Shown here piece after piece: positions 45,782 to 53,750 of a stretch of DNA of 64,000 nucleotides. The DNA is taken from positions 1 through 64,000 of the forward strand of contig NZ_SKFH01000023.1 of the NCBI RefSeq assembly GCF_004343705.1, given 5' to 3'. Origin of the DNA: Flaviaesturariibacter aridisoli. Its GTDB lineage: Bacteria; Bacteroidota; Bacteroidia; Chitinophagales; Chitinophagaceae. Numbering within the stretch: the stretch's first letter is position 1; every line of letters begins with the position of its first letter. The notes beneath the pieces were generated by a model. It saw only the letters and a list, made by a program, of their open reading frames with translations, was not told where the DNA came from and did not search any database. A program made the position numbers and the translations under genes.

Positions 45782-46381
45782 TTACTTGCTTTCCTTCAGC
45801 ACCATATCGATCGTGATGGCGGTCGCTACGATGTTCATCTTGTTGCGGTCTTCGGCATATTCGGGCGCGATACTCACATTGTATTTATCTGCCGACGTAA
45901 AGAATTCCTTTGCCAGCCCCGCCCACTTCTTGCTGATGGTGCCGATGGCGGCGCCCGACGTATCGGTAATGCGGAAGTTCCAGGCCTTCCAGTCGCCGCT
46001 GATCTCGGAGATCATTTGGCCCGACGTATCGAAAATGTGGAAGCGCGGTTTGAGGATGCTGAATTTCTGTTTAATAAAACCGATATCCGACCCATTGCCA
46101 TCGCGGATGGCGATCTTTGACAGCCAGAAGGTCCAGCCGCGGTGAATGCTGGCTACAACCTGATCGTTAGTATCAGTAATGGCCAGTTGAAAGGGCATCA
46201 TTTTCTTGTTCAGGATCAGCCGCAGGAACTTGTGGAAGCCCGGCACGTGCTGGCGAACAGTACCAATGGGAAAGCCATTCTCGTCATACACCTTGTACTC
46301 GTTGTGAAACTTCAGAAACTGTACCTTCTCATCTATAAAATATTCGTTGGTGGAGAAGAACGGGGGAAAAAACAGACTCAT
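45782..46381 (-). CDS. LURP-one/phospholipid-scramblase-like protein
   Basis: 199 residues. The sequence repeats short strands of the form K/F-x-I-x-D-x-x-G with intervening turns (YKVYDENGFPIGTVRQ, PFQLAITDTNDQVVASIHR, KIAIRDGNGSDIGFIKQK, PRFHIFDTSGQMISEISG, NFRITDTSGAAIGTISKK), the LURP-one-related/Scramblase barrel pattern with a hydrophobic last strand. The bacterial role is unknown. It sits between two tRNA-Ser genes with duplicated flanks. Confidence 0.75.
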   Translation of the reverse strand: MSLFFPPFFSTNEYFIDEKVQFLKFHNEYKVYDENGFPIGTVRQHVPGFHKFLRLILNKKMMPFQLAITDTNDQVVASIHRGWTFWLSKIAIRDGNGSDIGFIKQKFSILKPRFHIFDTSGQMISEISGDWKAWNFRITDTSGAAIGTISKKWAGLAKEFFTSADKYNVSIAPEYAEDRNKMNIVATAITIDMVLKESK

Positions 46382-46487
46382 AGCGGTGGTTTGTGCCAAA
46401 GATAAAAGCAATGGCGCACATCAGCGGACCTGAGAAAAGCCGGACTCCGTCCGTCGGAACCCGCGCCATCTGCAGCCGGGTACAAAA

Positions 46488-46524
46488 GAAAAAGCCCGCC
46501 TTCGCACTTCGTGCTTCGGCGGGC
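46488..46524 (-). terminator. terminator of tRNA-Ser(CGA)
   Basis: Arms 46494-46500 and 46518-46524 close a 17-base loop. On the minus strand the hairpin is followed by TTTTTCTTTT. It is homologous to 45671-45707, but the loop is inverted relative to the flanks. Confidence 0.9.
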
Positions 46525-46529
46525 GGTGG

Positions 46530-46616
46530 CGGAGAGGGGCGGATTCGAACCCCCGATACAGTTGCCCGTATTCCAGTTTTCGAGACTGGCCCATTCAACC
46601 ACTCTGGCACCTCTCC
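46530..46616 (-). tRNA. tRNA-Ser (anticodon CGA)
   Basis: 87 bases with a long variable arm. The acceptor stem is GGAGAGG/CCTCTCC, anticodon loop CTCGAAA (anticodon CGA) on stem CCAGT/ACTGG, and the T arm contains GGTTCGAATC. Confidence 0.95.
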
Positions 46617-46631
46617 GGTTGGGGGTGGCAA

Positions 46632-46663
46632 AAGTACGAATTCCCGGCAATTAAACAAGCATT
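46632..46663 (-). promoter_or_regulatory. promoter of tRNA-Ser(CGA)
   Basis: On the minus strand, a -7 box TACTTTTG lies near 46632-46639, with CTTG about 19 bases upstream. Confidence 0.6.
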
Positions 46664-47163
46664 TTTTTGCAGCAATTATTTTCCTTCCCGAGTTGCCGGC
46701 GGGGCTTGAACGATCGACGGGTGCCAGCGTCGAAAATAATCCGGCCAATCGGCTTCCCGCGGAAATTGTTGATTTTCGGCAACGAACCTGCTTTATCCGC
46801 TTCGATGTTCCACCGCAGGCCCTTTGTCCTGGAAGAGGCAGCCTTCCCTCCCGGTTCACTACGTATTATTTTCGAGTGGCCAACTGTGTCAGGATCAACC
46901 GTTAAGTTGGCCTCCAGCACAGCTCGGTGAGCAAAGCTTTTTCTTTTTGGCACAGAGAATGTTGTCATTCAAGGGTGGCCGTTATGGTTGGAAAACGAGC
47001 GGTCACAAGGCTTTCCTCATTCCACCTATCGTTCCTTCCCCCTTTCAATAAGTACGTTCTCCTGGTCAGCGTTCAGGCCAGCCGGGAAAGGCAGTGGCAT
47101 GCCTCCCGCTTCGGTTTTGTTCCTGACACATATACCGTTTGCTAACCTAACAAAACTTCCGAC
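46664..47163. other. 500-base region without a gene, with a stem-loop
   Basis: No open frame here looks like a protein. It includes an 8-base stem GGCCAACT/AGTTGGCC (46878-46885, 46905-46912) with a 19-base loop, then a T-rich stretch at 46938-46948 that may terminate a short transcript. The region has lower GC than its surroundings. It may be a long 5' leader of the SQD1-fusion gene. I see no known riboswitch. Confidence 0.4.
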
Positions 47164-49629
47164 ATGAATAACACTATTCTCGTGCTTGGCGGAGACGGCT
47201 ATTACGGATGGCCCATCTCGCTGAAGCTTGCCGTTGCCCATCCCGGTACAAAGATCCTGATCGCCGATAATGAATGGCGGCGCAATACCGTACGCAGGGT
47301 CGGCTCCGACAGCCTGATACCGATTGCAACAGCAGCCAGACGCATTGCCGCCTTTCGCGAATTATATGGCCAGGACAACCTGCACTACCTGAAGATCGAT
47401 ATCAACTCCGAGGCGCTCGAGGACCTGATCCGTGAAGAGCAGCCACATACCATTTACCACATGGCCCAGCAATGCTCCGCTCCCTATTCTATGCTGGGCC
47501 TGGCCGAATCCATTTACACGATCAACAACAACGAAGGCAATAATATGCGACTGCTCTGGGCAGTGCGCAAACACGTTCCCGACGCCCACATCATCAAGAT
47601 GGGCTCTATGGGTGAATACGCCACCAATGGCGGAATCGATATTGCCGAGGGGTATTTCAATCCGGAATTCAACGGCCGCAAAGCGGTCAATCCACTGCCG
47701 TTTCCCCGCCAGTCGGATGACGTCTACCACATTTCGAAGATCAACGACAGCAATTACATTTCCATGGCCTGCCGGAAATGGGGCCTGCGCATCACCGAAG
47801 TGATGCAGTCGACGCTTTTCGGCGTTTATACCGAGGAAATGCAGGATTGTGCCGACCTCTACACGAGGTTCGATTACGACGATATCTTCGGCACGGTGGT
47901 GAACCGCTTCCTGACCCAGGCGCTCACCGGTCACCCGCTAACTGTATACGGCAAAGGCAATCAAACCACGGGGATCATGCCTATGAAAGATGCCGTTCAC
48001 TCGCTGGAGCTCATCGCCGGCACGGTGCCCGCCAAGGGGGTGCACAAAGTGGTGAACCACGTAACGAAAGCCAACTGCACCATCAATGAACTGGCCGAAG
48101 GCGTCAAGCAACTGGCCGAGTCGCTCGGATTTGCAGTAACCATCAACCACGTGTTTGACCCGCGCAGCGAGGCCAATTGTGTGAAGCACGACATCCGCGT
48201 GATCACAGAACATATCGACAATCATCTCACGGCCTCCACGGTTGAAGATGTGCTGCGGGAAACCTTTGGCATTATTGCCCGCCACCAGGAGCGCGTCGAT
48301 ACCGCCGCTTTCACCCACCACATCCACGCCTTCCAGGGCCTGTATGCAGCACAACCAGCCACTGAAGAAGAAACTGCTGACCTGGTTACGAACGAAGAGA
48401 ACTGGCGCGCCTTCCGTCAAAACAATTTTCCCGGCGACCCGATCAACCTCAACCCCGGCACGCTCGGCAGCGTTTCCGCCGCGGTAGGAAAAGTACGCCA
48501 CAGCGCCGCCTTCGAGCAGGTTGTCCGCAGCCCGCTTGGACTTTACGAGTACGGCCGCACCAACCTGATGGCTGTGCGCGCACTGGCCCGGCAGATCTGG
48601 CCCTCAAAGGGATACCAGCTGGCTGTAACGAACGGCACTTCGCAAACGATAAACCTGCTGGCGCTGGCGCTCCTGCGTGCTTTCGGCAAAACCAAGTCAG
48701 GCAGGATCCGGGTGGTCACCACGCGGCACGAGCACCCCGGCGGCATCGGTGTATTCGAGCAGCTGCCGGAGTTCGAGGTTTATTACCTGGATGATGAAGT
48801 GATGCAGGATGAAGACCACTTCCGTTCGGCCATCAGTTGCCTGAAGCCCCAGGTCTCGCTCCTCTCCCATGTATTTTACGCCAGCGGCAACACGGCTCCG
48901 TATTCCTACTGGAGCTCCGTTATCCGCGAGGAAGCGCCTGACTGTAAGCAGATCCTTGACGTCTCGCAATCCATCGGCCTTTATGAATTGCCCTTCGGTT
49001 CCGCCGACATCCTCCTGGGCAGCCTGCACAAATGGGTCTTCGGACCGCATGGCAGCGGCCTGACCTGGCTCAAAGACGATCTGCGCGACTGGATCGGCGG
49101 ACTTTTCTGGAACGGCATCGACGGGAATGCTGACCCGGCTACGGCACGCCTCAACCAGCAAGGCGGCCAGGATTTTCTCCAGTATGCAGAGATACTCGAA
49201 TCGCTTCGTCTCTACCACAAAACCGGCTCCGAACTGGTTTGGAAGCGATCTGCTTACCTCTCCGCGCAACTACGGGAGCTCCTGGAAGACGTGCTCACCA
49301 GGTACGGGATACAGCATACGATCGTGACCAGGAATGCGGATGCACCAATGTTGTCCATCGGCTTCGAGGATTTCCGTCCGTACGATTTGTACTGCGAATT
49401 GAATGCAAAAGGTATCCATTGCAAATGCATCATGAACTACAAGAAAGACGGGAAGGAGTACCATATCCTTCGCTTCGGCCTGCCGTATTACGAAACAACC
49501 GACCGGCTTCGCTATGCAGCACAGGTTTTTGAATCACTGCTGAAAGAGCAGCAAAAGGTGGTGCGTATGGCGGTTACCGAGCCGGCAGATCAGGCAAAGA
49601 AGGAAGATTCCATTTCGGCAGTAGCCTGA
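47164..49629 (+). CDS. bifunctional SQD1-like NAD-dependent sugar-nucleotide enzyme fused to a class V PLP enzyme
   Basis: 821 residues. Residues 1-380 match the UDP-sulfoquinovose synthase (SQD1/Agl3) branch of the extended SDR family: LVLGGDGYYGWP (NAD loop), IIKMGSMGEYAT, the catalytic Y188-H-I-S-K192, FDYDDIFGTVVNRFL and HPLTVYGKGNQT. Residues 410-800 are a fold-type I class V PLP enzyme (cysteine desulfurase/isopenicillin epimerase type): NLNPGTLG, TNGTSQT (phosphate), RHEHPGG, D599 in LDVSQSIG, and PLP Lys K623 in LGSLHKWVFGPHGSG. An Alg14/Alg13-like pair follows. A sulfur- or amine-modified UDP-sugar is the likely product, but the chemistry is not known. Confidence 0.85.
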   Translation: MNNTILVLGGDGYYGWPISLKLAVAHPGTKILIADNEWRRNTVRRVGSDSLIPIATAARRIAAFRELYGQDNLHYLKIDINSEALEDLIREEQPHTIYHMAQQCSAPYSMLGLAESIYTINNNEGNNMRLLWAVRKHVPDAHIIKMGSMGEYATNGGIDIAEGYFNPEFNGRKAVNPLPFPRQSDDVYHISKINDSNYISMACRKWGLRITEVMQSTLFGVYTEEMQDCADLYTRFDYDDIFGTVVNRFLTQALTGHPLTVYGKGNQTTGIMPMKDAVHSLELIAGTVPAKGVHKVVNHVTKANCTINELAEGVKQLAESLGFAVTINHVFDPRSEANCVKHDIRVITEHIDNHLTASTVEDVLRETFGIIARHQERVDTAAFTHHIHAFQGLYAAQPATEEETADLVTNEENWRAFRQNNFPGDPINLNPGTLGSVSAAVGKVRHSAAFEQVVRSPLGLYEYGRTNLMAVRALARQIWPSKGYQLAVTNGTSQTINLLALALLRAFGKTKSGRIRVVTTRHEHPGGIGVFEQLPEFEVYYLDDEVMQDEDHFRSAISCLKPQVSLLSHVFYASGNTAPYSYWSSVIREEAPDCKQILDVSQSIGLYELPFGSADILLGSLHKWVFGPHGSGLTWLKDDLRDWIGGLFWNGIDGNADPATARLNQQGGQDFLQYAEILESLRLYHKTGSELVWKRSAYLSAQLRELLEDVLTRYGIQHTIVTRNADAPMLSIGFEDFRPYDLYCELNAKGIHCKCIMNYKKDGKEYHILRFGLPYYETTDRLRYAAQVFESLLKEQQKVVRMAVTEPADQAKKEDSISAVA

Positions 49630-49675
49630 CGCGGTGCGGCAAAGCATCCATTTAATAACAACGAAAAAAGAATCC

Positions 49676-50119
49676 ATGAAAGTACTGTGTGTTGCCTCCG
49701 GTGGCGGCCATGTGGTGGAACTGTTGCGGTTGCAGCCCGCTTTTGAAGAACACGAGCTCATCTATATGTCGACCCTGGACAGCTATGCCAACGCCTTTAA
49801 GGGGTATGCGTACCATACGATTCCCGATTTCAGTCAGTGGAACGTGTATAAGATACCGAAAGCGTCATTCGTGCTGTTCCGGCTGTTCACGCGCATCCGG
49901 CCCGATGTAGTGGTCACCACCGGCGCGGCGCCGGGCGTGCTGGCCTTGTTCATCGGGTGGCTGCTAGGCGCGAAGACGATCTGGGTTGAAGCCTCCTGCC
50001 ACACGGAAAAGATATCCGTCAGCGGCAAGATCTGCGCCTTCTTCGCCAGCCGTGTGTACACGCAGTGGCAACACCTCGCAACAAACAAATTCGTTTACTC
50101 CGGAAATGTGATCAAATGA
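49676..50119 (+). CDS. Alg14/PssD-like membrane subunit, second pair
   Basis: 147 residues, the same family as 34750-35211: VLCVASGGGHVVELL, VVVTTGAAPGVLALFIGWLLGAKTIWVEASCHTEKISVSG, VYTQWQHL. It overlaps the following Alg13-like gene as ATGA and lies 46 bases after the SQD1-fusion gene, so it is probably in the same operon. Confidence 0.9.
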   Translation: MKVLCVASGGGHVVELLRLQPAFEEHELIYMSTLDSYANAFKGYAYHTIPDFSQWNVYKIPKASFVLFRLFTRIRPDVVVTTGAAPGVLALFIGWLLGAKTIWVEASCHTEKISVSGKICAFFASRVYTQWQHLATNKFVYSGNVIK

Positions 50120-50625
50120 TATTCGTAACCGTAGGCAGCCAGCTGCCGTTCGACCGCTTTATCCAGGCCTTTGATGAACTGGCTCCCGAGCTGCCCGCAA
50201 GCCAGGAGGTTATCGCCCAGGTATTTGACATGAAATACGAGCCAAAACATATAAAAACGCTCGAATACATCAACCCGGGCAATTTCAAGGAGTATATATC
50301 AAATGCCGACCTCGTCGTAAGCCACGCAGGCACCGGGACGATCATCTCGGTATCGCAACTGAATAAACCGCTGATCGTGTTTCCCCGGCTCGGCGAGCTT
50401 CGCGAAACCCGCAACAATCACCAGGTAGACACCTGCCTGATGCTCGAAAAAACCTGTGGTCTGCAGGTAGCCTATAACGCGGCACAGTTGAAAGAGAAGA
50501 TCTTCGACTTCCTGTGCGGACGGCTACCGGTAATGGAACAAATACCAGCCCATGCCTCCCCCGAGTTGCTGCATTCGTTGCGAAGCTTTATCAATACGGG
50601 GAAAAACCTGGCGGTAGGTCACTAA
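50116..50625 (+). CDS. Alg13-like catalytic subunit, second pair
   Basis: 169 residues: MIFVTVGSQLPFDRFIQAFDELAPEL at the start and NADLVVSHAGTGTIISVSQLNKPLIVFPR as the donor site. The fusion protein upstream may provide its nucleotide sugar. ATG 50116 overlaps the previous stop. Confidence 0.9.
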   Translation: MIFVTVGSQLPFDRFIQAFDELAPELPASQEVIAQVFDMKYEPKHIKTLEYINPGNFKEYISNADLVVSHAGTGTIISVSQLNKPLIVFPRLGELRETRNNHQVDTCLMLEKTCGLQVAYNAAQLKEKIFDFLCGRLPVMEQIPAHASPELLHSLRSFINTGKNLAVGH

Positions 50626-50689
50626 GTGTTCCCGCACGGGATCGCGACCAGAACGGCAAGTGATGGGAATGCTGTCAATGCAACGGCGG

Positions 50690-52801
50690 CTACTCCCCTT
50701 CGCTTTCCTTCTCGCGTACCAGCACCAGGTTATTCAGGTCTACCTGCATCGGCAGCAACCCGATCCGCACTACGGCGCGCTTGCCGCGTAGTTCCAGCAC
50801 CTCACCGATCTGGAGGTTCTTTTTCATCTTCACTTTGTCACCCACGCGTATCTCACCGGCCAACTCCTCGTACCTGGCGTTGAGCTGCTTTTGCTTTTTA
50901 CTCACCACCTTCTGCTCGTTATTTTGCTTGAACAGCAGGGCCGCCATTTCCTTGAACACCTGGTTCTTGTCTTCGGCCTTCCGCCAGTCGAGGGTGATCT
51001 GGCGTAGCTTACGCTCCATATCCTTCAGGTAGGCAATCCGCTCCTCGGAAACACGGTTCTGCTCCTTAAGCACTTCCACCTGCTGGCGGTGCCGCTCGCG
51101 GTCCATCACCTGCTCCATCTCGCGCTTCAGGCGCTCGTTTTCTTTTAACAACTTTTGCAGGTCGCGCTGCTTTTGCTCGACCACCTGCAGGTCCTGCTCG
51201 GTGCGGTTCAGCAGCTTATCGAGCTTGAAATGCTCGTTGTCCACGAGGCTGCGCGCCCGGTCGATGAGGCGCCGGTCGAGGCCGATGCGCTCCGCGATCG
51301 AAAAAGTATACGAAGAGCCCGGCTTGCCGATGTTGAGGCGATACAGCGGCATCAGCTTCTTTTCATCGAAGGCCATTGCACCATTGAGGATGCCCTTCGT
51401 TTTGTTGGCCATCACCTTCAGGTTCAGGTAGTGCGTCGTTACGATGCCGACGGCGTGCTTGCGGGCGAGCTCCTCCAGGATCACCTCGGCGAAAGCGCCT
51501 CCCAGGTTGGGGTCGGAGCCGGAGCCCAGTTCGTCGATAAAGAAAAGCGTGCGCCCGTTGGCCACTTCCATGAACGACTTCATGTGCAGCAGGTGACTGC
51601 TATAGGTACTGAGCTCGAACTCGATGCTTTGCGTGTCGCCGATATGAATGAGCAGCTGCTTGAAGATGCCAAAGGTGCTCGACGGATGCACAGGCACCAG
51701 CAGGCCGCTTTGCACCATCAGCTGCAGCAGGCCCACCGTCTTCATGGTAACGGTCTTGCCGCCCGCGTTGGGCCCGGAGATCACCAGGATGCGGCGGTCT
51801 TCCCCAAGCTGCAGGTCCATGGGAATGGTCGACTTGCCGGAGCGCTCATTGTATAACAGCAACAACGGGTGCCGCGCGTTCACCAGGTTGATGTGCGCCT
51901 TTTCCTGGACTACCGGGTATTCGGCGTGCAGGGCGATGGCCAGCTGCGCCTTGGCGTAAATAAAATCGTACTCACCGGCCACGGCATGATAGGTGGTCAG
52001 CAGCGGGGCATAGATCGAAAGGTCTTTGGTCAGTTGCTTCAGGATGCGGTACACTTCCTTGCGTTCGTCGCTTTCAAGCTCGTACACCTGGTTGTTCAGC
52101 TCCACGGTCTCATCGGGCTCGATGAAGGCGGTGCGTCGGCTGTCGCTCTCCCCGTGCAGGATGCCACCGACGGTGCGCTTCTGCTCGGCCAGCACGGCGA
52201 TTACGCGGCGGCCGTTCATGAAGCTTTCCTCGATATCGGCCAGGTAGCCGTTCTTATTGAGCTTGCTCACGATTCGGTCGAACACACGGCGCAGCTCCTG
52301 GCGCTTGCGGTAGAGGCTCATGCGGATCTGCGCCAGCTCGGGCGAGGCATTGTCCTTTACGCTGCCCGTTTCATCGATGACGTCGTTGATGAGTGCCTGG
52401 ATCGCTTTCTCGTAATAAGTGCCGTCGATAACGGTGGCAAGCCCCGGGTAGGCGGTGCGGCGTTCCGTGTCGAACCAACGAAAGAGGCGCTCCATTGTTT
52501 CGGCAAGCTTTCGGATTCCCACCAGTTCCTCGCCCCCGAGCATAGAACCCGGGATGGCCAGCAGGCGCAGCTCGCGGCGCAGGTTAAGCACATAGTCGTT
52601 GGGAAAATGAATCGCGTTTTGCGTGATCTGCTTGAATTCGTGCGACTGCAGCAGCTCGCGCTCAATGAGCTCCCTATTGGTGTGTATCTGGAGGTCATGG
52701 GCTTTCTCGCGGGCATATTCCGTCCGGCAGCGCTCGTGCAGGAGGCTGCGGATCTTGTCGAATTCCAATTGAACCGGGGCGGATTCCGGGTATAATTTCA
52801 T
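50690..52801 (-). CDS. mutS2: MutS2-like DNA mismatch/recombination ATPase without an Smr domain
   Basis: 703 residues. It has the MutS2 N-terminus (LEFDKIRSLLHERCRTEYAREKA), the ATPase core with VISGPNAGGKTVTMKTVGLLQ (Walker A), FFIDELGSGSDPNLGGAFAEVIL (Walker B and signature) and THYLNLK, then a coiled-coil clamp (EQDLQVVEQKQRDLQKLLKENERLKREMEQ) and a C-terminal KOW-like beta segment. The family is usually about 780-800 residues with a C-terminal Smr nuclease domain, which is absent. A TACCTTTG -7 box is at 52831-52838. Confidence 0.92.
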   Translation of the reverse strand: MKLYPESAPVQLEFDKIRSLLHERCRTEYAREKAHDLQIHTNRELIERELLQSHEFKQITQNAIHFPNDYVLNLRRELRLLAIPGSMLGGEELVGIRKLAETMERLFRWFDTERRTAYPGLATVIDGTYYEKAIQALINDVIDETGSVKDNASPELAQIRMSLYRKRQELRRVFDRIVSKLNKNGYLADIEESFMNGRRVIAVLAEQKRTVGGILHGESDSRRTAFIEPDETVELNNQVYELESDERKEVYRILKQLTKDLSIYAPLLTTYHAVAGEYDFIYAKAQLAIALHAEYPVVQEKAHINLVNARHPLLLLYNERSGKSTIPMDLQLGEDRRILVISGPNAGGKTVTMKTVGLLQLMVQSGLLVPVHPSSTFGIFKQLLIHIGDTQSIEFELSTYSSHLLHMKSFMEVANGRTLFFIDELGSGSDPNLGGAFAEVILEELARKHAVGIVTTHYLNLKVMANKTKGILNGAMAFDEKKLMPLYRLNIGKPGSSYTFSIAERIGLDRRLIDRARSLVDNEHFKLDKLLNRTEQDLQVVEQKQRDLQKLLKENERLKREMEQVMDRERHRQQVEVLKEQNRVSEERIAYLKDMERKLRQITLDWRKAEDKNQVFKEMAALLFKQNNEQKVVSKKQKQLNARYEELAGEIRVGDKVKMKKNLQIGEVLELRGKRAVVRIGLLPMQVDLNNLVLVREKESEGE

Positions 52802-52830
52802 GTAGCTGGCTTCCTTACTTTTTGAACGGG

Positions 52831-52838
52831 CAAAGGTA
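52831..52838 (-). promoter_or_regulatory. -7 box of mutS2
   Basis: TACCTTTG on the minus strand, 30 bases upstream of the ATG. Confidence 0.55.
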
Positions 52839-52961
52839 AGACAGCCGGACGTCCGCTCTTAAAGGAAAGCCAAAGAGCGGCGAAAACCCTTGTTAAAAAA
52901 GCCGTTTTGTGCTTTATTTGTCGCTACGCCCTTGAATTTTGCGATATAAGTGCGAATCCTC

Positions 52962-53621
52962 ATGAATCATAAATTGTTTTCCGGTATCCTGCTCGTCCTC
53001 TTCGGGGCGCTGGCGGGCTGTGTGGCAGAAACCCAATCGAACAAAATGAGCGCATCCATCTACGATACAACGCCCACGACGGAACGGACCGATACGGCCA
53101 CCTTCGCTACCGGCTGCTTCTGGTGCACGGAGGCCGTTTTTGAGCAACTGAAGGGCGTGCTTAAAGTAACCTCCGGGTACTCCGGTGGCAAGCGCCCCAA
53201 CCCAACCTACGAAGAGGTGAGCTCCGGGTCCACGGGTTATGCCGAATGCGTTCAGGTGGTCTATGAGCCCGACGTTATTTCGTACGACGAGCTGCTGCAG
53301 GTGTTCTTTGAGGTGCACGATCCCACGTCACTTAACAAGCAGGGCGCCGACGAAGGTCCGCAATACCGCAGCGCCATCTTTTACCACGACGCTGCGCAAA
53401 AGGACAAGGCCCAGTACTACGTGACGGAGCTCAACAAAAGCGGCGCCTACAACAAACCGATCGTTACGGAGGTCTCTCCCTTCGGGCGCTTCTATCCCGC
53501 GGAAGACTACCACCAGGATTACTACCAGAACAACAAATACTCGAACCCCTACTGCGCCGCCGTGATCCGGCCGAAGCTGGAAAAGTTTCAGAAGGTGTTT
53601 GCGAAGAAGTTGAAGAACTAG
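52962..53621 (+). CDS. msrA: peptide-methionine (S)-S-oxide reductase, lipoprotein form
   Basis: 219 residues. A lipoprotein signal (LLVLFGALAGC) is followed by MsrA: FATGCFWCTEAVFEQLKGV with the catalytic Cys, SGYSGGKRPNPTYEEV, HDPTSLNKQGADEGPQYRSAIF, and ETYYYQDYYQ-like C-terminus. It reduces oxidised methionine, here probably at the cell surface or periplasm. The start is ATG 52962; GTG 52950 would extend it by four residues. Confidence 0.93.
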   Translation: MNHKLFSGILLVLFGALAGCVAETQSNKMSASIYDTTPTTERTDTATFATGCFWCTEAVFEQLKGVLKVTSGYSGGKRPNPTYEEVSSGSTGYAECVQVVYEPDVISYDELLQVFFEVHDPTSLNKQGADEGPQYRSAIFYHDAAQKDKAQYYVTELNKSGAYNKPIVTEVSPFGRFYPAEDYHQDYYQNNKYSNPYCAAVIRPKLEKFQKVFAKKLKN

Positions 53622-53626
53622 CGGGC

Positions 53627-53721
53627 AAGTTTGTTGTTTGAAGTTTGTAGTTAACTCACTCCCGCCCCGTGCGGGATTTTTCATTGAACGAGTATCCAAC
53701 TACAAACTACCAACTACAAAG
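53627..53721. repeat. inverted GTTTGTAGTT/AACTACAAAC low-complexity repeat
   Basis: Left arm 53627-53652 and right arm 53694-53721 are near reverse complements, and they frame a terminator. It is the same kind of structure as the GGAAGTCG pairs but with a different word. Confidence 0.75.
53661..53681 (+). terminator. terminator after msrA
   Basis: CCCGC and GCGGG arms (53661-53665, 53671-53675) with loop CCCGT, then ATTTTT. Confidence 0.75.
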
Positions 53722-53750
53722 CGCAAACCTACCTTCAGTAACTTCCGGGC

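Noticed and set aside
46393-46905. Plus-strand open frame of 170 codons over the tRNA-Ser(CGA)
   Set aside because: It runs through the tRNA and its terminator in antisense, and the predicted peptide is basic and without structure.
46878-46948. Riboswitch upstream of the SQD1-PLP fusion
   Set aside because: One stem-loop and a T-rich run are visible, but nothing resembles a known aptamer core.
46651-46968. Minus-strand open frame of 105 codons upstream of tRNA-Ser(CGA)
   Set aside because: No recognisable family, and it overlaps the tRNA promoter region. It could be a decayed gene, but I cannot support it.
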